Origin: Flavobacterium psychroterrae
GTDB lineage: Bacteria; Bacteroidota; Bacteroidia; Flavobacteriales; Flavobacteriaceae
DNA length: 64,000 nucleotides
Assembly (NCBI RefSeq): GCF_018380615.1
Contig: NZ_JAGYVZ010000005.1
Span: 62,001-126,000 of the forward strand
Reading direction: 5' to 3'
The notes beneath the pieces were generated by a model. The model did not search any database and was not told the DNA's origin. It worked only from the letters and a program-made list of their open reading frames with translations. The number at the start of each line of letters is the position of its first letter. Position 1 is the first letter of the stretch. The translations under genes and the position numbers were made by a program. This document shows positions 10,569-19,432 of this stretch, one piece after another.

Positions 10569-12323
10569 TTAAAAATCGAATTTATAATTTGCTCCAACTA
10601 ACACCTGAAATCCTTGTACAGGATAATTAAGCCATTTCTCGTAAGCCTGATTTCCAATATTGTTTAATTTCAAGAAGAAAGTCAAACGTTCGTTGTATTT
10701 GTATCCTAAATGTGCATTGGCATCAAAATAACTTTTTAAAGTAAGAATCACCGGATCAGTTCCTAAATCCAGATTCGATTGCATGTCTTTACGTTCTCCT
10801 ACATAGAAAATATTCAAACCGGCGTACCATTGTTTTGTAATATTTACATCCAGATTTGAACTTAATTTCATCGATGGTAAATTCCATGCTTCAAGTCCGT
10901 CATATTTATAACTGTTGAAAGTTCCGTTGATTCCAAAAGATACATTTCTTGAAAAATCAGCTTTTAATTCTCCGTAAAAACGGAAGGTTCTTACATCATC
11001 ATAAACAACTCCAAAAGAGTTTCCGAAAGCATAATTTTGATTTGAAAAATCCTCTGTATAATCATTTCCTTTATATAAAGCTTTGTCTTTTTCATTCAAA
11101 TATGAACCCGTTAAGTTATAATTGATATTGTTTGCCAATTTCCCTTTCAAACCTGCAAAAACTGTATATTGATTATTGGTAGGTTTCATATTTAAAGTTG
11201 GAGATAAAAACGGATTCTCTGTGACAAAATCAGCATAAGAATTTTGTTCTAAACCACCATTTACACCCGTGTAAAAAATCATCAAATCGCCTACTAATTT
11301 ATACGAAGCATTTACTTTTGGATAAATATAAAACTTGTTTCCGCTGTTTTCAGAATCTAAACCGTAGAACAATCCAGCTCCTAATTCTAAAGTCCAGTCG
11401 TTTTCAAGAATTACAAAACTAGGCTCAATCCCGAAATTTGTCAAACTATATTTTAAAGGTTCTGTATTATTACGGGCATAATTATGCTCAAAAGATCCGC
11501 TGACATGATCAACAATAATATTGGTGTTTATCGATTGATCCATTACCTCTACTTTAAAAGTAGGTTTTACATAAAAACGATTTTCTGAAGAAGAAAAACT
11601 ATCCGAAAAATGCGTAAACTTAGTCGCTATTTTACTAAAAATCCCTTCATTAAATTCTATATTTCCACCTACCGAAATAGTATTATAAGAGTGATTTGGA
11701 TTGATTCCTCTAATTAAATCATCACGCGTTTGTCCTGCTAAATTCAAACCAAATTCAGCCGGTAAACCATACCAATTGTACAATTGATTTTGATATCCCA
11801 ACTCAACATTCCAGGCCATATCACGATTATTTACACCGTAAGCCACATTTAATGCTGTATCATAAAACTCATCATTAAGGTCTACACCTTTAATCCCGCC
11901 TTGAGACGAATGGTGACGAAACATTCCTGCCACATAATCGTTATTCCCTAAATCCTGATTTACGAACAATTCAGCATTTAAAGTTCCATAATTTCCAACT
12001 CCTAAAGTCGCATAATTATTAAATAATTTTTCTCTTTTTGATTTCTCAACACCTTCTGCTTTTCCTTTTGAAGGTGTAAATGTAGAAGCCACAGGAACTG
12101 ACAAAATACTGTATTTAATAGTTTCTTTAGGCTGATTTCCTGTATCGTCTAGCGAAGGAGTTTCCTTCACCTTAAAAGCATCTGAAATTGTTGGCGAATA
12201 AGGTTTTACCACGTTTACAGTTTCAGTGCCAATACTTTCCTCTTTTTTCTTTTGCGAAAACGAAAGCTGCACAACAAACAATACTAGTATAATGATGGTT
12301 TTATTCTGGCAATTTATTTTCAT
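10569..12323 (-). CDS. Outer-membrane beta-barrel protein related to TonB-dependent receptors
   Basis: 584 residues from the chosen start at 12323. That ATG gives a clean signal peptide (MKINCQNKTIIILVLFVVQL...SFSQ); an ATG 21 codons upstream would add a charged leader that spoils it. After a short linker (KPYSPTISDAFKVKETPS) the chain is a run of alternating aromatic/polar strands with turn-rich asparagines, ending in ...FQVLVGANYKFDF with a C-terminal Phe, as in outer-membrane barrels. There is too little sequence before the barrel for a full plug domain, so active TonB-linked uptake is uncertain. It is downstream of the PhzF gene and the TPR gene in the same direction; the barrel and TPR pair may form one envelope complex (inference). 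Confidence 0.8.
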   Translation of the reverse strand: MKINCQNKTIIILVLFVVQLSFSQKKKEESIGTETVNVVKPYSPTISDAFKVKETPSLDDTGNQPKETIKYSILSVPVASTFTPSKGKAEGVEKSKREKLFNNYATLGVGNYGTLNAELFVNQDLGNNDYVAGMFRHHSSQGGIKGVDLNDEFYDTALNVAYGVNNRDMAWNVELGYQNQLYNWYGLPAEFGLNLAGQTRDDLIRGINPNHSYNTISVGGNIEFNEGIFSKIATKFTHFSDSFSSSENRFYVKPTFKVEVMDQSINTNIIVDHVSGSFEHNYARNNTEPLKYSLTNFGIEPSFVILENDWTLELGAGLFYGLDSENSGNKFYIYPKVNASYKLVGDLMIFYTGVNGGLEQNSYADFVTENPFLSPTLNMKPTNNQYTVFAGLKGKLANNINYNLTGSYLNEKDKALYKGNDYTEDFSNQNYAFGNSFGVVYDDVRTFRFYGELKADFSRNVSFGINGTFNSYKYDGLEAWNLPSMKLSSNLDVNITKQWYAGLNIFYVGERKDMQSNLDLGTDPVILTLKSYFDANAHLGYKYNERLTFFLKLNNIGNQAYEKWLNYPVQGFQVLVGANYKFDF

Positions 12324-12423
12324 ATTTATTTTTTTTGAGAGAAAAGATGAAAGAGTAAAGAAGAAAGACTTCTCTTTGTTTCTCAATTTTCTCTATATTT
12401 TTTATTCTATTGTCTAATATCTA

Positions 12424-12480
12424 TTCTCTTGCTTCTATTCTCTTGCTTCTTTCTTCTATTGTCTCACTTCTTTCTTCTAT
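12424..12480. repeat. 14-bp CT-rich tandem repeat
   Basis: Two adjacent units TTCTCTTGCTTCTA / TTCTCTTGCTTCTT (12424-12451) followed by degenerate copies. It is related in sequence and length to the array at 13455-13510 on the other side of the PhzF gene. Confidence 0.65.
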
Positions 12481-12484
12481 TAAA

Positions 12485-13348
12485 CTAAGCTTCCCAATCT
12501 CCTTTTGCAACAAACTGAGCGTTTCCTCCTATTTGTATGTCAAACTCATTATCGTTTAAACTTCCTTTAAAATAAATCTGAGACGGACGACCTATGTAAT
12601 CTCCCTGATAATTAATTAAATCAATTTCCGGTTTATTGTATTTTAACAAAAAAGCCTGTAAACAAGTACTCGCGCTTCCCGTTGCAGCATCTTCAACCAA
12701 TTGATTGTGTTCAATACACAACATTCTGCTAAACAGTTTCGAACCTTCTAAATAATAAAAATATAAACCCCTATGACTTGTTTTGCAATTTTTTTTAAGC
12801 CATTCATCCGTTTTATCTTTGTCTAAAACTAAATTTTCCAATGCTCTTTTGCTACTTAATCCAACCATTACAAAGGCACTTCCGGTTGTTACTTCCTGAA
12901 TAGGAAATTGATTTTCAAAATCATGATTTTCGAGATTACTAAATACTGTAATATCTTCTTTCGAAAAAATATCCCAGAATTTCGGTTGCGCCGCTTTTAA
13001 CCAAATCAAACCTTCCGATTGATGAATTGCAATGGGTCCAATTGGAACATTTAATTTTATATTCTCCGGCGAATTATCAAATACTTTATTCATCAAAACC
13101 CATGAAGTCCCAATTATGGGATGTCCCGCAAATTGCATCTCCTGTGATGGGGTAAATATTTTTATCTCGGCTTTATTATTTTCTTTGTCAAGTTTGGTGA
13201 TAAACGTACTTTCGGCGAAATTAATTTCGCGCGCAATTTGCTGCATTTCTGCTGAACTTAATTTTCCTGCATCTAAAAAAACTGCCAATTGATTACCGGC
13301 ATATTTTTTATCCGCAAAAACATCAATTATATAAAAAGGTAAACTCAT
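12485..13348 (-). CDS. PhzF family isomerase/epimerase-like protein
   Basis: 287 residues, the usual length of PhzF-fold proteins (diaminopimelate-epimerase-like fold). Seen: the start MSLPFYIIDVFADKKYAGNQ with the conserved FxxxxxxGN, the catalytic glutamate in INFAESTF, the GHPIIGTSWVL motif, and the second-half EDAATGSASTCL motif that binds the substrate carboxylate. Relatives include phenazine-pathway PhzF, but no phenazine genes are nearby, so the substrate is unknown. Both flanks carry related 14-bp repeats. A cytoplasmic enzyme is expected, since no signal peptide is present. Confidence 0.88.
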   Translation of the reverse strand: MSLPFYIIDVFADKKYAGNQLAVFLDAGKLSSAEMQQIAREINFAESTFITKLDKENNKAEIKIFTPSQEMQFAGHPIIGTSWVLMNKVFDNSPENIKLNVPIGPIAIHQSEGLIWLKAAQPKFWDIFSKEDITVFSNLENHDFENQFPIQEVTTGSAFVMVGLSSKRALENLVLDKDKTDEWLKKNCKTSHRGLYFYYLEGSKLFSRMLCIEHNQLVEDAATGSASTCLQAFLLKYNKPEIDLINYQGDYIGRPSQIYFKGSLNDNEFDIQIGGNAQFVAKGDWEA

Positions 13349-13454
13349 TTTTTTTCTTTATTTTTTTTTTGAGAAGAAGGAGTCAAGATTATAGAAGAAA
13401 GACTTGACGTTTTAATCTAAAGTTTTATTATGTAATGCTTTTTTTAATTCTTTA

Positions 13455-13510
13455 CTCTTGCCTCTACACTCTTGCCTCTATACTCTTGCCTCTATACTCT
13501 TGCCTCTATT
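13455..13510. repeat. Four tandem 14-bp units
   Basis: CTCTTGCCTCTACA, CTCTTGCCTCTATA, CTCTTGCCTCTATA and CTCTTGCCTCTATT run without spacers at 13455, 13469, 13483 and 13497. They lie between the TPR gene and the PhzF gene, both on the minus strand. Confidence 0.9.
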
Positions 13511-13537
13511 TTCTTAGCTCTTGTCTCTTCTTAAATC

Positions 13538-16500
13538 TTACTTATTAATCGACGAATTTGTTTTAGACTCTTCTACTTTTATAGCGCCAAGTTCTTTTTT
13601 AGCCTCTTCAACAACGTCCGGATAATCCGTGAAATTATTGATTACGTTATCTAAAATATAAGTTGCCTGATAACTGTCTTTTAATCCGTAGAAGTTTTTT
13701 GCCATTAAAACTAAACTTTTCGCGCCGTAATATTTATAAGCCGAATAGTTCTTAGCTAATTTTTGAACCGAAACATTCGATGCATCAAACTTGCCTTCTT
13801 TCGTTTTAAAATAAGCATCATAATACAATGCTTCTGCTGCTAATTCTCCTTTTGAAGTTGCTGATAATTTGGCGTAAGCTGCTTTTGCTTTATCTTCATC
13901 ACCAGTTTGCATGGCTGCACGCGCTACGATAATTTGCGCATCGGCTTTTACGTTTGCATCGGCTTTTACATTCTGCAGCACTTTATCTGCATATTTAACC
14001 GAGTTATCATAATCTTTTTTGTCATAATGACATTTCATCAAATTAGCCTGAGCAAAACTTTTATTTTGAGCCGACTCAGATTCATTTTCTAATCTTGTTA
14101 AAACCGGAACCGATTTATCACAATCTTTTGCTTTCAGGAAAATCTGAGACAATTTCATTAAAGATTGTTCTGTAAATTCGTTTCCTGCCTGAGCAATTAC
14201 ATATTGATAATTAGCGATCGATTTAGTTTCTGAACCTTCGGCATAATACAATTGTGCCAGGTAAAAATTAGCTTCTAATGTATGAAGTCCCGTCGAAAAT
14301 TTATTGATATAACCCGTAAAACCTGTTATCGCCAGTTTACTGTTATTCTGGCTGTATTGTTTGTAAGCTGCATCATAAGTATCATTGTCAAGTTCAGCAT
14401 CTGTAACGGCCACAAAGTCTAAAGTACGAACCCATGTTGCATATTCATCTACTTTTCCTGAATCAACATAAATCAATCTTGCCGTTGAAACTGCTTCTAA
14501 AGCTTCGGGAGTTTTTGGGAATTCTGCCGCTACTTTTTTGAATTTAACTAATGCCTGATCGTCACGATCTGAATTGTAGTAAATCAAACCTTGTTTTAAA
14601 ATTGATTTTGAAGTAAACGCTCCGTTTTTATATTCAGCGATTAACTGATCGTATGTTTTAAGCGCCTGATCATTTTTTTTCTCCGCCACATACGTATTTC
14701 CTAATTCATATAAAGCATCGTCACGATATTCAGATTTTTTATACATCTGAAGAAAATTATTCAACTCGTCAACTTTCTTATCATTTTTAGACATAAATCC
14801 GTAAGAAATCGCTTTTTGAAACTGAGCATAATCGGCATCAACGCCTTTACCTTCAATTGCTTTTGCATAAGCTTCATTTGCCGCAGTATATTTTGCACTC
14901 ACAAAACGACAATCTCCTAAACGCAAATACGAATCGTTTAAACGAACTTTATCTTCTTTTGAAGTATCGATTTGTGCCTGAAAAGAATTTGCAGCCTGAT
15001 CATATTCCTTCAATTTAAAATAAGTATAAGCTATATTATAATTGATGTTTTTATACTCGTCTGTAGTTTTGGCAGCAGCCTGACCTGCAAACTGTTTGTA
15101 ACTTAATAATGCATTTTGGAAATCACCTGTAACATATTCGGTTTCTGCTTTCCAAAAAGCCGCACGTGCAGTATATTCAGGAGTTTTTTGTTCGCTGATT
15201 GCACTTTTGAACATTTTTCCTGCTTCCTGATAATTTGATTCGTTATACAACTCTAAACCTCTGTAAAAAAGTACTTTTTGATACGCCGCCTTATTTTCTG
15301 CAGATCTGTTTTTCTCTAATAAACTCAGAGCTTCTTTGTAGTTTTTAGTCGAAATATAAGAATCAACCAATAATTTTTCTATTTCAGATCGGCTTGAATT
15401 GTTTGGATATTTTTTTAAGAAATCAAGTAAAATTCCGGGAACAGTTTGATATGCGTTCCCAATATCATAACTCACTTTAGCATAATTTAAAGCTGCATCT
15501 TCCTGAATTTGCGTATTGAAATCCATTTCTGAAGCGTTTTTAAAAGCGTTTAAAGCTTCTTGTTTTTTGCCTGTATTCAAATAACTCAAACCTAAATGAT
15601 AATAGGCATTTTGAGCTACGAAATCTTTTCCTTCTATAATTTTATTGAATTGGGAAATTGCCTTTTCATATTCTTTTTGCTCATAATAGGCGTAACCCAA
15701 TTGGTAGAAATCTGTATTGTTCCACTTTCCTTTTTTTCCGGCATATTGCTCTAAAAACGGAATCGCTTTATCGTATTGTTTTAAGTTGAAATAACTTTCT
15801 CCAATGATTTTATTAAGTTCAGATTTTTCAAGTTCATTTGATTTTGCCATTGCAGTTTTTCCCAAATCAATTGCTTTCTGAAAATTTCCTAATTTAAAGT
15901 TCATATCAGCCTGGTAATACGAAAGTTTCTCTTTGTACTTTTCCTCGCCAGAAACTTCATCAAAATATTTGGTTGCTTCTTTATAATCATCGCCTTCATA
16001 AGCCATGAATCCTAGATAATACTTGGCTTGAGAACCAAATTCCGGGGAGTTTACAACTTTATTAAAATACGTTGTAGCTTCTTTTTTCTTTTTAGCATTG
16101 AAATAACTGTAACCTTTTTGGAAATTAAATTTATCCGAATCTGATTTGCTCATGTAGCTTTCATCCACTTTATCAAACCATTGCAACGCTTTTGGATAAT
16201 TTCCCTGTTCAAAGAAAAACTGGGCAACTTCAATGTAAGCCTGATTTTGTTTGGTGCTAGTTGGATAATCGGTGACGAATTTTTCCATCAAAGCATCAGC
16301 ATTTGCTTTGTTGGTTCTAATGGCGCAGTTGGCAATGTAATACGCACAATCTGACTGAACTTCTTCGGTCTTTGCATTGTTTTTTACATGCTCAAAAATA
16401 AGTTGTGCCGAAGCATATTGTTTGTCATTATATAAAGCCAGTGCTTTGTCAAATTCCTTTAAGTCGTAAGTGTAAATAGCTGATTTTTGTGCCGAAACTA

Positions 16501-16552
16501 TGGTCGAAATAAGGATAATTGGTAATAAAAAGAACCAGGAAAGTTTACGCAT
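13538..16552 (-). CDS. Large exported tetratricopeptide-repeat protein
   Basis: 1004 residues. A signal peptide (MRKLSWFFLLPIILISTIVSAQ) is followed by TPR units to nearly the C-terminus, shown by recurring patterns such as YYLGFMAYEGDDYKEATKYF, YQLGYAYYEQKEYEKAISQF and YELGNTYVAEKKNDQALKTY. I count well over fifteen units by eye. Such superhelical proteins act as periplasmic or outer-membrane-associated scaffolds. It is upstream of the PhzF gene and an outer-membrane barrel gene. No catalytic domain is visible. A function in envelope assembly or barrel partnering is inferred from position only. Confidence 0.88.
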   Translation of the reverse strand: MRKLSWFFLLPIILISTIVSAQKSAIYTYDLKEFDKALALYNDKQYASAQLIFEHVKNNAKTEEVQSDCAYYIANCAIRTNKANADALMEKFVTDYPTSTKQNQAYIEVAQFFFEQGNYPKALQWFDKVDESYMSKSDSDKFNFQKGYSYFNAKKKKEATTYFNKVVNSPEFGSQAKYYLGFMAYEGDDYKEATKYFDEVSGEEKYKEKLSYYQADMNFKLGNFQKAIDLGKTAMAKSNELEKSELNKIIGESYFNLKQYDKAIPFLEQYAGKKGKWNNTDFYQLGYAYYEQKEYEKAISQFNKIIEGKDFVAQNAYYHLGLSYLNTGKKQEALNAFKNASEMDFNTQIQEDAALNYAKVSYDIGNAYQTVPGILLDFLKKYPNNSSRSEIEKLLVDSYISTKNYKEALSLLEKNRSAENKAAYQKVLFYRGLELYNESNYQEAGKMFKSAISEQKTPEYTARAAFWKAETEYVTGDFQNALLSYKQFAGQAAAKTTDEYKNINYNIAYTYFKLKEYDQAANSFQAQIDTSKEDKVRLNDSYLRLGDCRFVSAKYTAANEAYAKAIEGKGVDADYAQFQKAISYGFMSKNDKKVDELNNFLQMYKKSEYRDDALYELGNTYVAEKKNDQALKTYDQLIAEYKNGAFTSKSILKQGLIYYNSDRDDQALVKFKKVAAEFPKTPEALEAVSTARLIYVDSGKVDEYATWVRTLDFVAVTDAELDNDTYDAAYKQYSQNNSKLAITGFTGYINKFSTGLHTLEANFYLAQLYYAEGSETKSIANYQYVIAQAGNEFTEQSLMKLSQIFLKAKDCDKSVPVLTRLENESESAQNKSFAQANLMKCHYDKKDYDNSVKYADKVLQNVKADANVKADAQIIVARAAMQTGDEDKAKAAYAKLSATSKGELAAEALYYDAYFKTKEGKFDASNVSVQKLAKNYSAYKYYGAKSLVLMAKNFYGLKDSYQATYILDNVINNFTDYPDVVEEAKKELGAIKVEESKTNSSINK

Positions 16553-16673
16553 TTTAATTATATTTAGTATTCAAATGTATCATTTTATACCGTTTATAAC
16601 GAAACGTTTCAGGCTTTTATTATGAACATTATTTTAACCAAGTAATATTTGTAACTAATATAAAAAATAAATC

Positions 16674-16812
16674 AAACCATATAAGTTATATAAGTAATTA
16701 TAAGTTAGGTTCTTTGCTAACTTACCTTAACCGAATTCAGCGTTATGTTATTACAAATAAAAAGCATTGCAATATAATTTACTAAAATGAACTTATATAA
16801 CTTATATGGTTT
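16674..16812. mobile_element. 139-bp element with perfect 22-bp terminal inverted repeats (MITE-like candidate)
   Basis: Arms at 16674-16695 (AAACCATATAAGTTATATAA plus GT) and 16791-16812 are exact reverse complements over 22 bp. Inside is a perfect 8-bp hairpin TAAGTTAG (16701-16708) / CTAACTTA (16717-16724). No open frame is present, and no target-site duplication could be seen at the ends. It occupies much of the 354-base gap between the divergent TPR and ftsE genes; the rest of the gap shows only a short GATTCAAA / TTTGAATC hairpin at 16844-16864. Confidence 0.6.
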
Positions 16813-16906
16813 CAAATTTCATTTTAATATTTTCAGCAGAAATGATTCAAATTTATTTTGAATCCAAGCGTTATCTTACTACTTTTACCAATCAAATCAA
16901 TTTATT

Positions 16907-17590
16907 ATGTCACAAACCGTACTATCTCTCAAAGAAGTCACTATATATCAGGAAGGAAGAAAAATTTTATCTCATATTAATTTAGATGTTAACCATGGTG
17001 AATTTATCTACATCATTGGAAAAACAGGATCTGGAAAAAGTAGTTTTTTAAAAACTTTATATGCTGATTTGCCCTTATCAGAAGGTGAAGGTCATATAGT
17101 TGAGTTTGATTTAGCATCTTTAAAAGAGAAGGATATTCCGTATTTGAGACGTAAAATCGGAATCGTATTTCAGGATTTTAAATTGCTTCCGGACCGTTCT
17201 GTAAAAAACAATATGCTTTTTGTTTTAAGAGCTACAGGATGGGTTGATAAAGAAGGAATGGAACGCAAAATCGATGAAGTTCTGGACAAAGTTGGCATGA
17301 AAGAATATGTGAATAAAATGCCACATCAGCTTTCCGGTGGTGAACAACAACGTGTTGCCATTGCAAGAGCATTATTAAATGATCCTGAATTTATCCTTGC
17401 CGATGAACCAACAGGAAATTTAGATCCACAAACAAGCTCTGAGGTTCTTGAAGTATTGAAAAAAATTAATGCTAACGGAAAAACAGTTATCATGGCAACT
17501 CATGATTATGCTTTATTGATGAAATTCCCGTCTAAAACATTAAAATGTGAAGACGAGAGAATTTTTGAAGTGGTGCAAAGAAGCGTGTAA
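16907..17590 (+). CDS. ftsE: Cell-division ABC transporter ATP-binding protein FtsE
   Basis: 227-residue ATPase. Walker A GKTGSGKSS at about residues 37-45, Q-loop in VFQDFKLLPDRSV, signature LSGGEQQRVAIARALL, Walker B FILADEPTGNLDP and switch histidine MATHDYALL. The VFQDFKLL and LSGGEQQRVAIARA patterns are typical of FtsE, which pairs with the membrane protein FtsX to control peptidoglycan hydrolases at the division site. ftsX is not adjacent. The gene is transcribed away from the TPR gene and ends 5 bases before the stop of the convergent methyltransferase gene. A LolD-type transporter ATPase is the main alternative. Confidence 0.85.
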   Translation: MSQTVLSLKEVTIYQEGRKILSHINLDVNHGEFIYIIGKTGSGKSSFLKTLYADLPLSEGEGHIVEFDLASLKEKDIPYLRRKIGIVFQDFKLLPDRSVKNNMLFVLRATGWVDKEGMERKIDEVLDKVGMKEYVNKMPHQLSGGEQQRVAIARALLNDPEFILADEPTGNLDPQTSSEVLEVLKKINANGKTVIMATHDYALLMKFPSKTLKCEDERIFEVVQRSV

Positions 17591-17595
17591 TTTAA

Positions 17596-18435
17596 TCAAT
17601 CGGCTTTTTCTAAAACCAAAATATCCTGAAAATCATATAAGTCGTTGGCTTCCCTATTAGCCCAGCGTCCGTATATTTTATTTTCTAATTTCAACTGACT
17701 TTCTTCGATCATTGCATGGAGATAAACCTCACTAAATGCAATATTAGCCGAAGGAACCTTTTCGTTCATTAATCTGTAATTCCCTTTATTATACGGAAAT
17801 GAAAATGATCTGCTTTTTTGCGAAATTTCATTTTCGATAGCTTCATCATATAAAAAAAACGTAGAAAGACATTTTCCGCCTGGTTTTAAAACCCTGTAAA
17901 TTTCTTTCAGGTAATTTTGCACTTCAAGCGGTTGCATATGCGTAAAAACCGAAAATAAAAAAACCGTATCAAAAGTATTATCCTCATAAGGGAACACAAA
18001 ACTTTCAGCCCTTTTTTCGGTTAAATGATACAGATCATTATTTAAAGGAATATATTGAAATTTAAAATTAGGAAAATCTTTTGCAATATGATTTTGACAC
18101 CATACAATTCCTTTTTTTACCACATCAAAACCTTCATATTTACCTGAATGTGACAAATATTTAGTTAAAGGAACAGCAACTCTACCGATGCCGCAACCAA
18201 TATCAAGAACAGTATGCTCCGGCTTTAAAGAAGCATATTGTTTTAAGATGCTGAAAAGATGGTTTCCTTGTTCAGAAAAATCTCCTCCGCCAATAAAAAT
18301 ATCTCCTTTGTTAGGAACATTTTTGTTTTTTGGCTTGGTAATAGCATTTAAAAAATCAACAGGAAAATAATATATCTTTCTAACTAAAAATCTTGATTTT
18401 GGCGAAATAGCATAATAAATAGCTCTTAAATTCAT
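17596..18435 (-). CDS. SAM-dependent class I methyltransferase
   Basis: 279 residues. Motif I is VLDIGCGIGRVAVPL near residues 97-111, followed by YEGFDVVKKGI (acidic ribose-binding position), FDTVFLFSVFTH (motif IV region) and LKEIYRVLKPGGKCLSTF (motif VI). These are the Methyltransf_11/25-type features. Its position at the edge of a polysaccharide locus suggests a sugar or lipid substrate, but the sequence does not define it. It is convergent with ftsE and divergent from the next glycosyltransferase. Confidence 0.85.
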   Translation of the reverse strand: MNLRAIYYAISPKSRFLVRKIYYFPVDFLNAITKPKNKNVPNKGDIFIGGGDFSEQGNHLFSILKQYASLKPEHTVLDIGCGIGRVAVPLTKYLSHSGKYEGFDVVKKGIVWCQNHIAKDFPNFKFQYIPLNNDLYHLTEKRAESFVFPYEDNTFDTVFLFSVFTHMQPLEVQNYLKEIYRVLKPGGKCLSTFFLYDEAIENEISQKSRSFSFPYNKGNYRLMNEKVPSANIAFSEVYLHAMIEESQLKLENKIYGRWANREANDLYDFQDILVLEKAD

Positions 18436-18543
18436 TTTGACTTTTTATATATTTTAAAGAAATTTGGAATCAAATTATAGTAACATAAGAAATTGTTCAA
18501 TAAAAACATTTTCTTTACAAATATATTCAAAAAAAAACGTGCA

Positions 18544-19431
18544 ATGCTTTCTATACTTGTTCCGGTTTATAATTATAATGTTTTTCCGCTTGTTGAAACT
18601 TTGTGTAATCAAGCTTCAAAACTTAACATTGTATTTGAAATCATTTGTTTGGATGATGCATCTAAAATTTTATCAGATGAAAACCAAAACATTAACCACT
18701 TAAAAAACAGCACATTTTCTATTTTAGAAAAAAATACTGGTCGAAGCGCTATCAGGAATTTATTAGCTCAGAAAGCCACTTATGAAAACTTGCTTTTTTT
18801 AGATGCTGATACAATTCCTGTTCATGAAAACTTTTTGTCTAACTATATTTTACAAATAAATAATAGCGAAAAAATAGTTTATGGAGGCATTCTTTACCAA
18901 AATAGCAAACCATCAAAAGAGAAACTTTTACGCTGGTTTTATGGAAATAAACGTGAAGCTTTATCGCGTTTTGATCGAAGTAAAAATCCTTATATTTCAT
19001 TTCTTACACTCAATTTTTTGATAAAAAAAAGTATTTTTTCTAAAGTAAGTTTCAATGAAAAAATTCCAAATTTGAGGCACGAAGACACTTTATTCTCCTA
19101 TGAATTAATGCTAAATAAAATTGAAATTATTCATATAGACAATCCCGTTTATCATTTAGGATTAGAAAATAGTGTAACGTTTATAAAGAAATCCGAAGAA
19201 TCTGTTGTTGGATTAAAAAACTTAGTCGATTCTAATTTAATTTCTTCAGATTATGTTAAGCTATCGCATTATTTTCAGGTTTTAAAAAAATATTATCTTC
19301 AAAATTTAGTTGCTTTTCTATTCAAAATTTTCAAGCCTTTCGTTAGAAAACAATTGTTAAGTAAAAAACCCTCACTTTTACTTTTTGATTTGTATCGATT
19401 GGGTTATTATTGCACTTTAAAATCTAAATAA
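18544..19431 (+). CDS. Family 2 glycosyltransferase
   Basis: 295 residues from the chosen ATG at 18544, which begins MLSILVPVYNYN, the standard GT2 start. An upstream in-frame ATG at 18493 would add 17 lysine/phenylalanine-rich residues and is less likely. Seen: the nucleotide-binding strand IICLDDAS and the metal-binding LLFLDADTIP (DxD). The C-terminal third is rich in Lys/Phe and probably membrane-associated. It transfers a sugar during surface-polysaccharide assembly; donor and acceptor are unknown. The following glycosyltransferase starts one base after its stop, so the two are probably co-translated. Confidence 0.85.
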   Translation: MLSILVPVYNYNVFPLVETLCNQASKLNIVFEIICLDDASKILSDENQNINHLKNSTFSILEKNTGRSAIRNLLAQKATYENLLFLDADTIPVHENFLSNYILQINNSEKIVYGGILYQNSKPSKEKLLRWFYGNKREALSRFDRSKNPYISFLTLNFLIKKSIFSKVSFNEKIPNLRHEDTLFSYELMLNKIEIIHIDNPVYHLGLENSVTFIKKSEESVVGLKNLVDSNLISSDYVKLSHYFQVLKKYYLQNLVAFLFKIFKPFVRKQLLSKKPSLLLFDLYRLGYYCTLKSK

Positions 19432-19432
19432 A

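Noticed and set aside
13455-13510. 14-bp array considered as CRISPR or coding repeat
   Set aside because: No spacers; lies between two genes with stops in frame.
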